Source: Dastarcus helophoroides
Taxonomy: Eukaryota; Arthropoda; Insecta; Coleoptera; Bothrideridae
Direction of reading: 5' to 3'
Assembly: GCA_028583605.1 (NCBI GenBank)
Contig: CM053332.1
Coordinates: forward strand, 13,628,442 to 13,692,441
Length of the DNA: 64,000 bases
In this document: positions 11,570 to 22,924 of the stretch, one piece after another
How the letters are laid out: every line of letters begins with the position of its first letter
How positions within the stretch are numbered: position 1 is the first letter of the stretch
Notes under the pieces: model-generated
The model's database searches: none
Told to the model about the DNA's origin: nothing
Seen by the model: the letters and a program-made list of their open reading frames with translations, nothing else
Program-made: the position numbers and the translations under genes

Positions 11570-12225
11570 AACATGAAAATTCTTCAAAATAATATAATTC
11601 AAAACAATTGAGAGAAAAATTCAATTGTTAAAACTAAATTGAAAGAAAAGGTTCCAAAAAAAGGAAAAAAATTAATAATTGATGATTTTCAAAATAAAAA
11701 TCGAAATGTCCATAGAACAATGGGAATTTTTAAAATCATTTTCTCGCATCTTTCAGTGGACAGTCAAAATCATACAAAAAATGTAAAAATTCGGAGTTAA
11801 ACATAATCGAAAAACGTCAAAACATTCAAAAAAAATGGAAAACTTCCAAAGCTGAAATTTTGAAAAAATGTGGATATTTTAATTTTAAACTCAAAATAAT
11901 GGAAAAAACACAAGATTCGAATTCTGACTTTTAAGTTAAAAACTTAATTTGCAATAATGGAAAGTTGGTATTGAAAATTCGGAGTTTTTCAAAAAATGTC
12001 AAGAACTTAAAATGGAATTCTACAGGGCGACACTTGGAAAAGACGAATTTCGAGAGTAATAACTAATTTTGGTGAAAAAATGTTTAAATTCGAAATTTTG
12101 GAATTCTTAGCAATTTTTTTAAATGGCGAGGATAAACTAAAATAAAACCAAATTAAAAATTTGGAATTTAAGTCGAAGATTGAAGAAAAAGGTAAAAATT
12201 GAGGTATTTGTTTGGGTCATGAAAT
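11570..12225 (-). repeat. degenerate ~20-bp array, A-rich on + strand
   Basis: This is the same quasi-repeat as at 7010-11165 but inverted (AAAATTTTGAAAAAATG phrases). With the block at 12230-12720 and the tract at 12730-13010 it forms an inverted counterpart of 29560-33160. Confidence 0.75.
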
Positions 12226-12229
12226 ATCT

Positions 12230-12720
12230 TCCAAAATTCATAAATGCCTTTTGAACCATTAAAGCCAAAATAATTTTACACTAAAAAGTTATATATTTTG
12301 TGGTTCATCAATCATCAGTATTATGGTTGTTTTCCATGAATTTTTTTCTAAAATTCGAAAATATTATCATGGAGGATCCTGATTAAAATAATTTTGAACT
12401 AAGCCGTTGGACATTATTTCAATTGTTTTACCACAAAACATTCTCTTATTGGAGAATCACAGATAAAATAATATGTTAAAAAGTTGGGCATTTGGTGGTT
12501 CATCAGACAGTTGGTTTCCCATGAAATCTCTAAAACCTGCAAAAGTTCTCGCGGAGGAAATGATCAAAGTAATTTCGACCTAAAACGTTAGGAATTTAAC
12601 AGTTCAATTGTTTGGTCACGAAAAATTCTCTCAAATTTGCAAATGCATCTATGAAGGGGCGTATCCAAAATAATATTACGTTAAAAAGTTGGGTGGTTCA
12701 GCAATAGTGTAGTTGTTCAG
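12230..12720 (-). repeat. inverted copy of the ~535-bp repeat of 31.7-33.2 kb
   Basis: On the minus strand it contains the same phrases in the same order as 31660-33160: GATGAACCACCAAAT-like, CAACTTTTTAACATAA-like, TTCTCCAAGAAGAGAATGTT-like and TTTTAGCTCAAAAT-like segments. It is strongly diverged. About one unit is present. Confidence 0.75.
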
Positions 12721-12729
12721 TGTAAAATA

Positions 12730-13010
12730 AAAAATAAAACACAAAAGGTAAATAGACTTGGGATTTTGAGTATGAAAGAGAACATTTTGGAAAAGAAGTG
12801 AATAAGAGTTTAAAGTCAAAATGTTCATAAGAAAAACAGAAATTGAAAGTATAAACTTAAAACTCTGAGAAAAAATCATAAATTTAGGGCCGATATTAAG
12901 ATGATGGAAATTTATTAAAAAATGTCTTGTTTAAAGTTGAAATTTTGAGATACAAAATCTAAATATTCAATTAAGAATCGAAATAAAATATCTTTTCTAA
13001 TTCACTAAAA
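12730..13010 (-). repeat. degenerate array remnant, A-rich on + strand
   Basis: This is a short continuation of the inverted quasi-repeat after the 12230-12720 block. Its boundaries are vague. Confidence 0.5.
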
Positions 13011-13985
13011 TTTCTTTTTAAATCGAGTTTGCTCTATTTTTGAGTGAATTGTTTTTGTTTCGGAATATAACATTCTAAAATCCTTCTTGTTAGAAAATTA
13101 TTAAATTACTACACCAGCTTCATGAGTTAGGTGCAGTTGACGGAATAGTTTCAATTAGTTTATACGGAACACTAGCTTAATTAAAGTCTTTTTATCAACT
13201 TATTTTCAATCCGTGCACAGTGTTTTACAATTCCTTCAATTAGCGTACATCAGAAACAGTAATGCCATTTAATAAGGCAAACTAATGGGAAATTTCGCAA
13301 CGTTGGGCCGCGTATCTTATTTCCTTTATGCTGGTATAAATCGATCGCAAATCTAATAATTGTGTAATTGCAACGTACATACATTCTGAAACATAAATCA
13401 CTGGAGTAATTAATAGACTGAACTTTTTAAAAGCTGTTAAACTCTCTCAAATAAAATTATAATTCCAAAACGCTCTTGCAAACTAGGGATTGATTATAAT
13501 ACTTTGGGTTTATTTAAATTATTATTTTGAAAACAGTGCTATTCGTTACTTATCAGAAAATTGTTGTGCAGTATTCGGAAGAAATGATGACGTTCCATAA
13601 TTACATTCGTTTATCCCTCATTCAATATGGAGGGTATTTTGGTCATTATGTCATTGATTTTAATAACATATTCATAAAGCGCCGTAAATACAGAAAATCG
13701 ATATAAAATGTTTTTCTTCGAGTTTTTAAGACAGCCCTCCTGATTTGAAATTGCAAGAAACTCTTAACTAATATTGTTTACAAATTCTTAGTTCAAGAGA
13801 CGTCTATCGGGTAACCGGGTGCAGATATCAGACCAACTTGTGAGACCGAATATCGTTAACTAATGTTATTATCTTGCTATAAAATATGCATTTCCACACA
13901 CTTGAAACGAATATGAAAATAATTGCATCTATTTTTACCTATGTTGTTTCGTTAATGAACCGATCTGACGATAAATAAAATAGGA
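13011..13985. other. unassigned AT-rich DNA
   Basis: I see no gene, RNA or repeat here. Codon-like structure and splice-flanked frames are absent. Confidence 0.4.
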
Positions 13986-14239
13986 ATTGTAGAGTGGAAA
14001 TACCAAAAGGGCTAAGTACCAAATAAGGAGTTTGGAGTTATTAGGTAAAAACCTTCTGTTATGATATATTACTTACTAAGTTAATTAATTAATTTAGTTT
14101 AAGTTAGTAGCCCAACAAAAGGATTAGCCCTTGGAGCTTTGGTTGGAATATTGACGATGACATTTTGTGCCCATTTAAGGTCAAAATTGACAAACAAATA
14201 TTTTGGCACTTACCCCCTTTGGTATTTCCACTCTACAAT
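13986..14239. mobile_element. 254-bp MITE with 38-bp inverted ends
   Basis: The left end reads ATTGTAGAGTGGAAATACCA, and the right end, reversed, reads the same for its first 20 bases. Over 38 bases about 34 match. No coding sequence is present. The flanking bases give no convincing target duplication, so the superfamily is open. Confidence 0.75.
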
Positions 14240-14269
14240 GGTAAAAAATAAATATTCAAAATAAATAGC

Positions 14270-14866
14270 CAGAGACTTAAAAAATAGCCGTTCTGAGAAA
14301 AACTAAAACGGAGTGCAAAAGGATATTTAATTGAATATTTGTTAAACATTTCCTTTTATAAACCAAAAATTAAGTTTTCAAAAACAGTCTTGTTCCAGCA
14401 TAGCAAAATTACGAAAAGTCGAAATTTTCAAAAATAGGTAAAAATTTTAAAAAACCTTCAAACAGGACGAAATTTTAAAAGAGAATTTTAAAAAAGATCC
14501 AAATTTAAAAAAAAATTGAAATAAAAGCTGAATTTAGAAATCGTAACTTTCAAAAAGGTAAAAAGTTCGAGAAATAATCAAAATTTTTAAAAATGATTGG
14601 AATTTCGCAAAAATAAAAATATAATTTTTATCAATCAATTAATCAATCAAAATAACTTTTCGAAGTCGGGATTTAATAGCATAAAAACTTCAGAATATGC
14701 GAAGGAATGTAAAAATTTCGAAGGAAAGGATGAAATTCTGTACAAAAGTCCTAAATTTTTAAGAAGCATGAAATTTAGAATTTAAAAAAATTGAAATTTA
14801 AAACATGTCGAGTTTAAAATGTCAAATTTAAAATAAAATCAATATTTTCAAAACAAAAATTTCGAT
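14270..14866 (-). repeat. degenerate ~20-bp array, A-rich on + strand
   Basis: The quasi-repeat is in inverted orientation (AAAATTTTAAAAAAGATCC-type phrases). It is interrupted at 14867 by a copy of the hammerhead-bearing repeat family. Confidence 0.75.
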
Positions 14867-14996
14867 AGAACGGACTGGTCCTTGATTATCTTCAAAAATT
14901 GAAATTCAAATCTTGTCCTCTGAAACCAAGAAAGATAAAAAACACAACAAATGCTGCTCTAACGCGTTTCGACAGCCAAGCTATCATCTTTAGAAT
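14867..14996 (-). repeat. hammerhead-bearing dispersed repeat, copy 1
   Basis: This matches the family seen complete at 42365-42600: AACGGACTGGTCCTTGATTA, then a TTCAAAAATTGAAAT phrase, CTTGTCC, AAACCAAGAAAGAT, and the core reading on the minus strand CTAAAGATGATAGCTTGGCTGTCGAAACGCGTT in pieces. The core G5 position is changed to A, so this copy would not be catalytic. Confidence 0.75.
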
Positions 14997-15460
14997 ATCT
15001 CTCAGTTACATCCTAAAAAGGATTTGTTATTTTTCTGTTTTCTTTTAAAACTATTAACATTCTGAAAGAAACATCCTGCACAGTCTAAAAGTCGTTTCTG
15101 GCATCTCCAAGATTTTCATTATAATTGGAAAAATTATTTAGGAATAATGCTTGAAATTCTTCGTTTTTAATTTGCAACGAACTCACCAAAATCGCATCCA
15201 TCGGGATGCCGCTAATTCATTTAATCTAAATAATTTATTATCTCGAATTTTGCATCCTTCTTCCTTTATTGGCATTCCCGGATGCCTGAAATTTAATTTG
15301 TTTTCTTTAATACCGTTATGAATTTAAAAATTTCGATTTTCCATGATTAAAACGTTTGGGTAATATGCTTTTATATGTTATTCCTTCATACTTGTTTAAC
15401 ATTGTGAAATTCTTGTTTTCCTTATCGGTTGTGATTTTATGAACTTTACTGCTCTGCATA
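14997..15460. other. unassigned DNA
   Basis: No gene was found. GCATCCATCGGGATGCC (about 15195) and GGCATTCCCGGATGCC (about 15270) are imperfect inverted partners, with no evidence of function. Confidence 0.35.
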
Positions 15461-15468
15461 GTTTTAAC

Positions 15469-18400
15469 CAGGGCTTCGAACCGGAACTGAACCGAAAACC
15501 GGAAACCGAAAAAAAACCATTATTTTTGTCGGAACGAAAACCGGAACAGAACCGGAAAAAATAACGGTTTATTTCAATTCGTTCGATTGGTATGTTCTTA
15601 AAATAATTCTTAGTTTACCCTAAAATTTGGGATTTTTTTTAGAAATTTCCTTTTCAAAATTTAACACAAATTCATGAAATTTTCATCTCAAAATTACGAG
15701 TTTACTTTAAAGAATATTTTTTTTAAAGTTAGATTAGAAACTTTCAATTTCAACACTTTCTAAGAAATTAAATTTTAAATTGTATAACTGGAATATACTT
15801 TTTTCAAAATTTTCGGCTTTTTTTTGAGATTTGGACCTTTGTCTCGAAATATTTCTTTTCTTTTCCTAAAATTTAGAGTTTAAAAGAAAAATTTTATGTA
15901 AATTTGGACTAAAACAGTGTTGTCTTTTTCACTGAAGCACAGTTTCCTGGCAATTTTATTTGCAAATTCGAATTTTTCCGAAAATTTTAACTTTATCCTC
16001 AGAACAAACACTTAAAACTTGTTTTTTTTAAACTTGGATTTTTTCTTTTACAATCTGATATCCCTATTTTTTTAAGCTATTAATAAAAGTTTCGAGTTTT
16101 CTTGAATTTTTTCCTTCAATTTCACTTTAATTTCAATATGCCAATTTTTTTTCTCGAAATCTTAAATTCTAATGATTTTTCTAGAATGTTGACTTCATAA
16201 AATTTCGCAAAATTCCGGGATTTGGCTTTTATTTCTCAAAATTTCCGGTAAAATCTCGTTATTTCTAATTTTTCCTAGGAATTGGGAATTTCAGTCAAAA
16301 TTTCAAGAAGAAAAATACAACATTTATATTCCAATTTAAAGCCGGTATCTTGAAATTTAAGTCGAAATTTTGAGGGTAAACTTGAAACGATGACATATTA
16401 GAAAATGTCCAATTTAAACTTCCAATTTTGATTTGGTTTTGTTTACTCTTTATTTGACTTTTTTCTTAAAATTTCGACTTTAGCTTCGAAGCTTCGATTT
16501 TTTTCAGATTGTTTTGAATTTAGGCAGCTTTAAAATCGAAATTTAGTTAAGTCTTCAATTCGTTTTGTAGAATACGTCCAAAATTTAAAAATTTCTAATT
16601 TAGAAAATTAGATTCTTCCGAAAAATTAAAAAATAACTGGAACGGGAAAGTTTTGAAAAAATGTCGAAATGGAAATTTCGAAAAAACTCCAAGTTTTGAA
16701 TGAACCTAACTTCGAAAAAAGTCCCAATTTTAATGATACAAGGTAAAAATTTTCAAAAAAGATTAGAATCCTGAAAAAATTCAAAGATTTCAAAAAGTTG
16801 CAATTTTGAAAAAACAATTGAATTTTGCAAAAAAGTAAAAATTTTTGGGAAAAAGTTCGAATTGCCCAAAAAAAAGAAGTTAAAACCGAGTAAAATAGTA
16901 AAAAGTTTGAGCTAAAGTGGAAATTTTCAAAAAAAAGGAAAAGGTATTCGAAAAAAAAAGATTCAACGTAATCATATTATAAAACACTAAAATTTTGAAA
17001 AAAATCAAAATTGTGAGAAAAAAAATTGTCAAATTTAAAAAAAAAAGAGAAAATTTTCCAAAAAAATCAAATTCTGAAAAAGTTACAGCTTCGAGTAAAA
17101 GTTGAAATTTTCAACAAAAAATCTAAATTCTGAAAAATGTTCGAAAATATTGAACATGTTGAAATTTTGGGAAAAATTTAATTTTTCAAAAAAACAAAAA
17201 TTAAATAGGAATCAAATTTTTTTAAATAAAAGTTCAGTTTACTACATAAAAGCCGAAATCTCGAGAAAAAGTCCAAATTAAAAAAAAAATTTAGTTTTTA
17301 AAAAAGAATAAAACTTTGAGAAATTGTCAAGTTGGACCAAGGTGAAAAATTAAAAAAACAGTTTTTCAACATCATTTAATTTACATAAAAAATCAAAATT
17401 TTGAAAAAAAAAATAACTATTTTGGGAAAAGATCGAAATTATGTGAAACATTTTCAAAAAATTCAGAATTTGGACAATAAATTAAAATCCTGAAGAAAGG
17501 TCAAATTGAAAAAGTCTTGAGATTAATAAAGTAAATAAACATTTGAAAAAGTGGAAGCTAAAAAAAAAACATTTAAATTTCAAAGTTTTCAAAATATAAA
17601 GACGAAATGCTTTAAAGAAGTTAAAAAATGTTTAAGAATTTTCAATAAAAATCGAAGGCAGACTTTTCAAAAACTAATCATTTTTAGAAAGTCAAACTTT
17701 TGTGAAAAAGTGAAAATTGAAAAAAAGTTGAATAAAAAAACAAACAGCCGAGCGAGTTGATATTTGAAAAAGTTAAAACTTTAAAAAAATCCAAATTTTC
17801 AAAAAGAATTGAAATGTTTTGAAGAAATCGAATTTAAAACTAGTTAGCTTTGCAAAAAAATTGAAATTTCGAGTCTGAAGTTTCAGAAATGGTCAATATT
17901 TACCAAAATAAGGTCAAACATTCAAACTTCGAGATCATTTTAAAATATTCAAAAAAATTTTGGAAATTTTTAAAAAATAAAATCTTTAACAAGGACAAAA
18001 GTTAAAATGTTTTCCAAAAAATCGAAACCAACCAAATAAGACTCAATTTTGAGGAATTTGGAAAATTCAAGAAAGAATATTTTTAAAATCAAGTTAAAAT
18101 TTGGAAATGTTGGAAGTCGAACGAGAAAAGATCGACTTTGTGAAAAGGTGGGTTTTTATTGTCGAATTTTTCGAAAATAAGTCAAAATTTTCAATAAAAA
18201 TTAATTTCTTTAGAAAAGTCGAAATTTTCAAAAAAGTATATAACCAAAGGATCCTTTCTCTTTTTTCACCTAGACGAAAGCTCGGGTATCAGCTAATTTT
18301 TTTATAAAGCTTGGTGTTTTTTTTTGAAGTTAGAAATTAAAATGAACATAGAATTCAGTTTCAGCGTAAAATTTTTAAACTTGAAAAATCGAGAAATATT

Positions 18401-18657
18401 TTCTTCCAATTTTAAGAATTACCATAGTAGTTAAATGCTGTAATACTTAAAAAAAGAAAGAGAACATCTCCTAAATTATGTTAAAAAATCAATTTTTAGA
18501 TCAAATAACAACTTTTAAATAATTAAAAAATAAAACATCCGGAACCGAACCGAAAACCGAAAGAATCCGCTATTTTTAACGGAACGAAACTGATATGATT
18601 TTTTCCTGGAACGAAAACCGAAAACCGGAACGAAAAAAATAGTGGTTCGATGCCCTG
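15469..18657. mobile_element. hAT-type non-autonomous element A, satellite-filled
   Basis: The element is 3,189 bp and is bounded by the 8-bp direct duplication GTTTTAAC (15461-15468 and 18658-18665), the hallmark of hAT transposition. Its ends are CAGGGCTTCGAACC and, reversed, CAGGGCATCGAACC (13 of 14 match). Subterminal regions on both sides carry many CCGGAACCGAAAACC-type repeats (15479-15560 and 18539-18640). The rest is the degenerate ~20-bp quasi-repeat, T-rich up to about 16500 and A-rich from about 16560 to 18250. No transposase frame is present, so mobility would need a partner encoded elsewhere. Confidence 0.93.
15600..18310. repeat. quasi-repeat filling of hAT element A, with polarity switch
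   Basis: From 15600 to about 16500 the + strand reads TTTCTCAAAATTT-type phrases. From about 16560 to 18250 it reads the complement (AAATTTTGAAAAAA). The two halves therefore face each other as a very degenerate inverted repeat. Short open frames inside are compositional. Confidence 0.8.
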
Positions 18658-18762
18658 GTTTTAACGAAACACGAACTAAAGTTACAACGCTAAATGTTTT
18701 CAAAATTGTAGAAATATTAAACTGAAATAACATAAAATCCCTAGTAGCTACTATATCATGTA

Positions 18763-20184
18763 CAAGTTATCCCACGAATTGCATGGATCGATTTCTCAAA
18801 AGTAGAGGTTCGAAAATTTTGAAAATTTACTAAAATCCAATATGGCCCGAAGCAACAGAACATTTCTAATTACTTCGGGGGAAATTAGTCTACATTCCTA
18901 TCTTATTCGTCCTTTCAGCTCCTCAATATCTGCAGATTTGGTCTTAAAAACTTTGCTCTTCAAATACCCCCATAAGAAATAGTCCATAGGTGTTAAGTCC
19001 GGAGAATGGCCATTCAAAAGATCCTCTTCTACCAATCCATCTGCCTGGAAATGCATCATCCAGATACTTGCGGACAGGTCTTGCAAAATGAGGAGGGATA
19101 CCGTCTTGTTGAAACCAGATGTTCCTAAATCAGGAATTAGCTCTTCCTACAAGAAATCTAAATATCTTGTTCCATTGAGATTTCTTTGGAAGAAAATTGG
19201 TCCTGTAACTCGATCTCCAACAATCTCTGCCCAAACATTGACTTTCTCTGGATGTTGAGTGTGGCCTTCCCTCATCCAGTGTGGGTTGTTGCTGCCTAGT
19301 AACGACAATTTTGATGATTTAGCTCACCATTTAACATAAACGTTGATTCATCTGAAAACAGGATGAATGCTTAGAACATATCTGTCCAGTAGATCCATCA
19401 TTTGTTCGTAAAACTGGAGTCTTCTGTCCGGATCATCTTCTAAGAGTTCATGGAGGTTTGTCATTTTATAAGGATGAAATTTTTGCATTTTTAGAATTCT
19501 AGCAACTGAAGGCTGGCCAATTTCGAGTTCCCTTCCTATTAACTACCGGGGACATGAAGATTTTCTTAGACAGAGAGAAGTACATTAATTTTGACATCTT
19601 AATTAAGCTCATTTTGACGGGGATTACTTGTTTTTCTTAAATGCCCCTTTTCCCAAAACTGTTTTTCAATCTTGTTTACGGTACTTTGCGATATGGGTGG
19701 TAAATCAGGATACTTCTCTCTGAATAAACGAATAACTTCATTTTGTGTTCTTGTTCTCCGTAGGAAATCATTATTAACCTTTGAATCTTTTGGGTTTCAG
19801 TTAAGTACGGCATTTTGGTTTATTTTTTAATAAATGGTGTTTTTTACTAAACGACAGACAATACGATACTACTCCTCTTATTTTAAACTTTTTTTAATAA
19901 AATTATGATAAGACGTCAACCCAGTTTGACAAAAAAATGTTAAACGAATACCTTCTGATACGAGATTTTTAAACTTTATGAAAATTGTATTGAATTGAAT
20001 CAGATTTCTTGATTTTTCGAATTAGTTACTAAATTGTAAATTACAATTTTAAATGACAAAGAATAAAAAATTTGTTACGCATGTGTAACTTGATATATCC
20101 TTTAAGAATACTCAAGAAAAAAATGGGGTTGCCATTAAAAAAAAAATTGTCGATGGCGTCATATCTTAAATTTGGGACATGCTG
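18763..20184 (-). mobile_element. mariner/IS630-superfamily element, decayed
   Basis: It encloses the transposase pseudogene at 18898-19813. The right end reads GGGACATGCTG followed by TA (20185-20186), and the left end reads CAAGTTATCCCA preceded by TA (18761-18762). The two ends agree at 8 of 12 positions with a shared TCCCA. Ends of the GGGACACCCTGTATA kind are common on insect elements of this type. The boundaries are therefore plausible but not proven. Confidence 0.6.
18898..19813 (-). pseudogene. mariner/IS630-type transposase, multiply broken
   Basis: The frame begins at ATG 19813 (MPYLTETQKIQRLIMIS) and passes through several frameshifts. Recognisable blocks are MTNLHELLEDDPDRRLQFYE (near 19400-19460), NGELNHQNCRYW and WMREGHTQHPEKVNVW (near 19230-19330), and RDLNGTRYLDF-like sequence near 19160. 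The C-terminal HSPDLTPMDYFLWGYLKSKV near 18940-19020 carries the last acidic catalytic position as D. The frame ends at a TAG just before ELKGRIR. It is homologous to the fragment at 28045-28570. Several stops and indels make it inactive. Confidence 0.8.
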
Positions 20185-20186
20185 TA

Positions 20187-22550
20187 TAAAATGTTCCTAC
20201 ATCAAAAAGAGCGCAAATTGAAATGTTAATCGACGTGTCCGAGCATATTTCCGAAAAAAACTCTCTTTGATTTACTGAATTTATTCCAAGTTACAGACTA
20301 ATCACTGTATATGCAATATTCGTATATCGATATTTACGCTTAAAAATGTCGCTCTTGTTTGTCTAGTTATGTAGGCGTTTTCACGTCGTCTGTTCCGTAT
20401 AAATTTTGCGATCGATTTTGTACTAACTTCCCGATAAGCTAGAAATTTGAAACTTCAAACATAGTTCAGTAATATTAACTTTGATAAATATTACCAGTTA
20501 TTAAAGTAACTGTTAATACGAAACACTAATTTGTCACGACTTGACTTGGTTGGCTTTTTTCTCTGTACATGTAAAACATGTATGGTCTTCTGTTTTACCA
20601 ATCTGCTTTTCCTCATTCGTAGCTTCTTGCCGAAAAAATCAGATTCATCGAATCTTCTAGAACTTGGCATTCCGTCGATTTTCAGTCACCTTCGTAACTG
20701 TTGCACAAAATCATTAGGATTCCGCTGTAAATGTTAGATTTAAGGAAGGGAAAAATAATAAACGATTTTTGTAGAAATATTCTATTAAGATATAAACTTG
20801 AAATCGCCTGTATAGTCCATCAATGGAATTGAATAACCCAATTTTGTTAATTAACAAAATATAAAATGCCGTCGGCAGAGTCTTAATGCTCCCCCTCATC
20901 TTTAATTAATTTTATAATGCTCTTGTTTGTCTACGATTATTGCATATTATACAAAGAAACTTTGGGAGTATGCAAAGCAAATTATTAACATTCATAAACG
21001 GAGCCGCCAAGTTTTAATACCCAACTTGATTTCGTATAAAATTTACATTTCGTTTCCTCTTCTTTTTACATAATATTGCTTCTTTTACGCGGGCGCATGT
21101 TCGCGGAATATCGACTGAAGCCAGGCGGTATTTTTGCATGCATGTAAGATCGCAGTTTTACAACTGACACCCGCTCATTTCCGACATGTTGTCATTTTTA
21201 ATTTTCGTCGATGCCTTTTAATTTCCACCCGGCCGTTATGCAATTCCAACCCGCATGAAATGTGAAAATTTTAATTAAATTATTATTGAAAGGATGGCAG
21301 ACTCATTTTTGTTGTATTGTTTTACAAAATAATAAACTTTAAGCTCATCAAGAACAGGAATAAAAAAGCTGATCTGATTATTATTATTTTGATCAAAAAT
21401 GCATGTGGATAACACGTCTCTCAACTTTCATAAGTTCAGAAATATTATACCGAGTGTTGAATTCACGTGTGAACTATTTTGATAAATTCTCTGCGGGATA
21501 CGAATGTATCAAGTATTAGGCTCGGGCGATATCACTGGTCATTGGTACCTGTTAAACAGAATAAGACAATCTAATATAATGATAATATATTAATAGCAAT
21601 AATTAGAAACATTAAAAAATACACAGAAAAAAATTAATATAAAGAAATATGAATACAAAAAATACTCCCTACTGGCGGAAACTTGGAGCATAACCTGCAA
21701 AGAAAGAAAAAATCTAACACAAAAGGTACCAATATAGTCCATCATCTCTTCATATAACTAAAACGAGACTAGATACAGATGAATCGATAAATTAAACAGC
21801 TGCATGCATAATTATAAGAAAATAATACCTGCGAATCAAAATTTAGTTGTAAATAAATTAAAAATTGGAGAAACATTGCAAATAGAAAACTTACTAATAC
21901 ACCTTCATAGTACTATGATCATTGTTTACGCGCGCATTGGCAATCGATGAGTGAAGGGATGGTAGCAAAAGAGATGAGTTATAAGCAGTTCTTTTATAGC
22001 CATCAGGCGACAAAGTTCCACAGAAGGAAACGTTGTACATACATACTCCTTAAAGGTGCTTACCCTCTTCATTGAGAAGGTATTATCGCTCACCAAGGGC
22101 TGTACTCTCCCACAAGAAAGCGGTATCTGTCACATTAACTAAAGAGGAAGAAGATCGCTCTCACACCTAATTCGATCACTATCATCGATAGTAGCCATTT
22201 GCCCGGCGTTATTCTCAGCACTGTTATAATTTTCGTGAGTGTTACCTTTATAAATGGGCCCCGGTAGTATGACTACACTCCTTATATCTTCGTTAATAAC
22301 TTCTCCTATAACTCTACAAGACGGTTACTATGAATCCAGAACTTCCACAGGGGTCTATTATGTTACAACTAACAATAAGTATTATGCGATGTCACAAAAG
22401 CCATAAAGGTTAAGTAGTGAGGTTACCGTCTCACTTTATGAATTGCTTAGCTGAATCCTTTAAATACAAGCGCCCTCGGCGTGATATGCGTTTAGGTATG
22501 TTAAACTTAGCAACACGCTACTACGTACTAGCCAGGCATACGTATTTATC
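20187..22550. other. unassigned DNA, possibly includes old LTR material
   Basis: No coding region was identified. From about 21900 to 22500 the sequence is less AT-rich and has no repeat grammar in common with the rest of the window. It could be a fragment of an LTR retrotransposon or single-copy DNA, and I cannot decide. Small frames at 20531-20737 and 22417-22629 lack family resemblance. Confidence 0.3.
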
Positions 22551-22553
22551 TTT

Positions 22554-22627
22554 GGTGGAACGGAATGGTCCTTGGTTATTTTCAAAAATTGAAATACAGA
22601 ACTTGTCACCTGCAACCAAGAAAGATT
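22554..22627 (-). repeat. hammerhead-bearing repeat family, end fragment
   Basis: GGTGGAACGGAATGGTCCTT, then TTCAAAAATTGAAATACAGA and ACCAAGAAAGATTAAAA match the outer part of the family. The copy stops before the core. Confidence 0.75.
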
Positions 22628-22924
22628 AAAAAATTACGTATTTAGTTCATTTGTGAACTTGTGATATTCATAACTAGAAGCCTGCAAGTTGTGGCAGTAA
22701 AAAAGTTAAGTTTTGGCGCTATAAATGGCAAATGAAATAGGCGAAACTGGCAGTAAAAACGTATAAAAGGGCATTTATAAATTTTTATTATTATAGGTTT
22801 ATATGTATATGGAAAAAGACTTTTCTCTCAAAGCAATGTTGTACCAAATTGATCTCACTTACCTCCCTCTCCCCCTGGCTTATGCAGTTAACTGAAAATA
22901 CATATTCAACCAGAAAAGAAGTTT

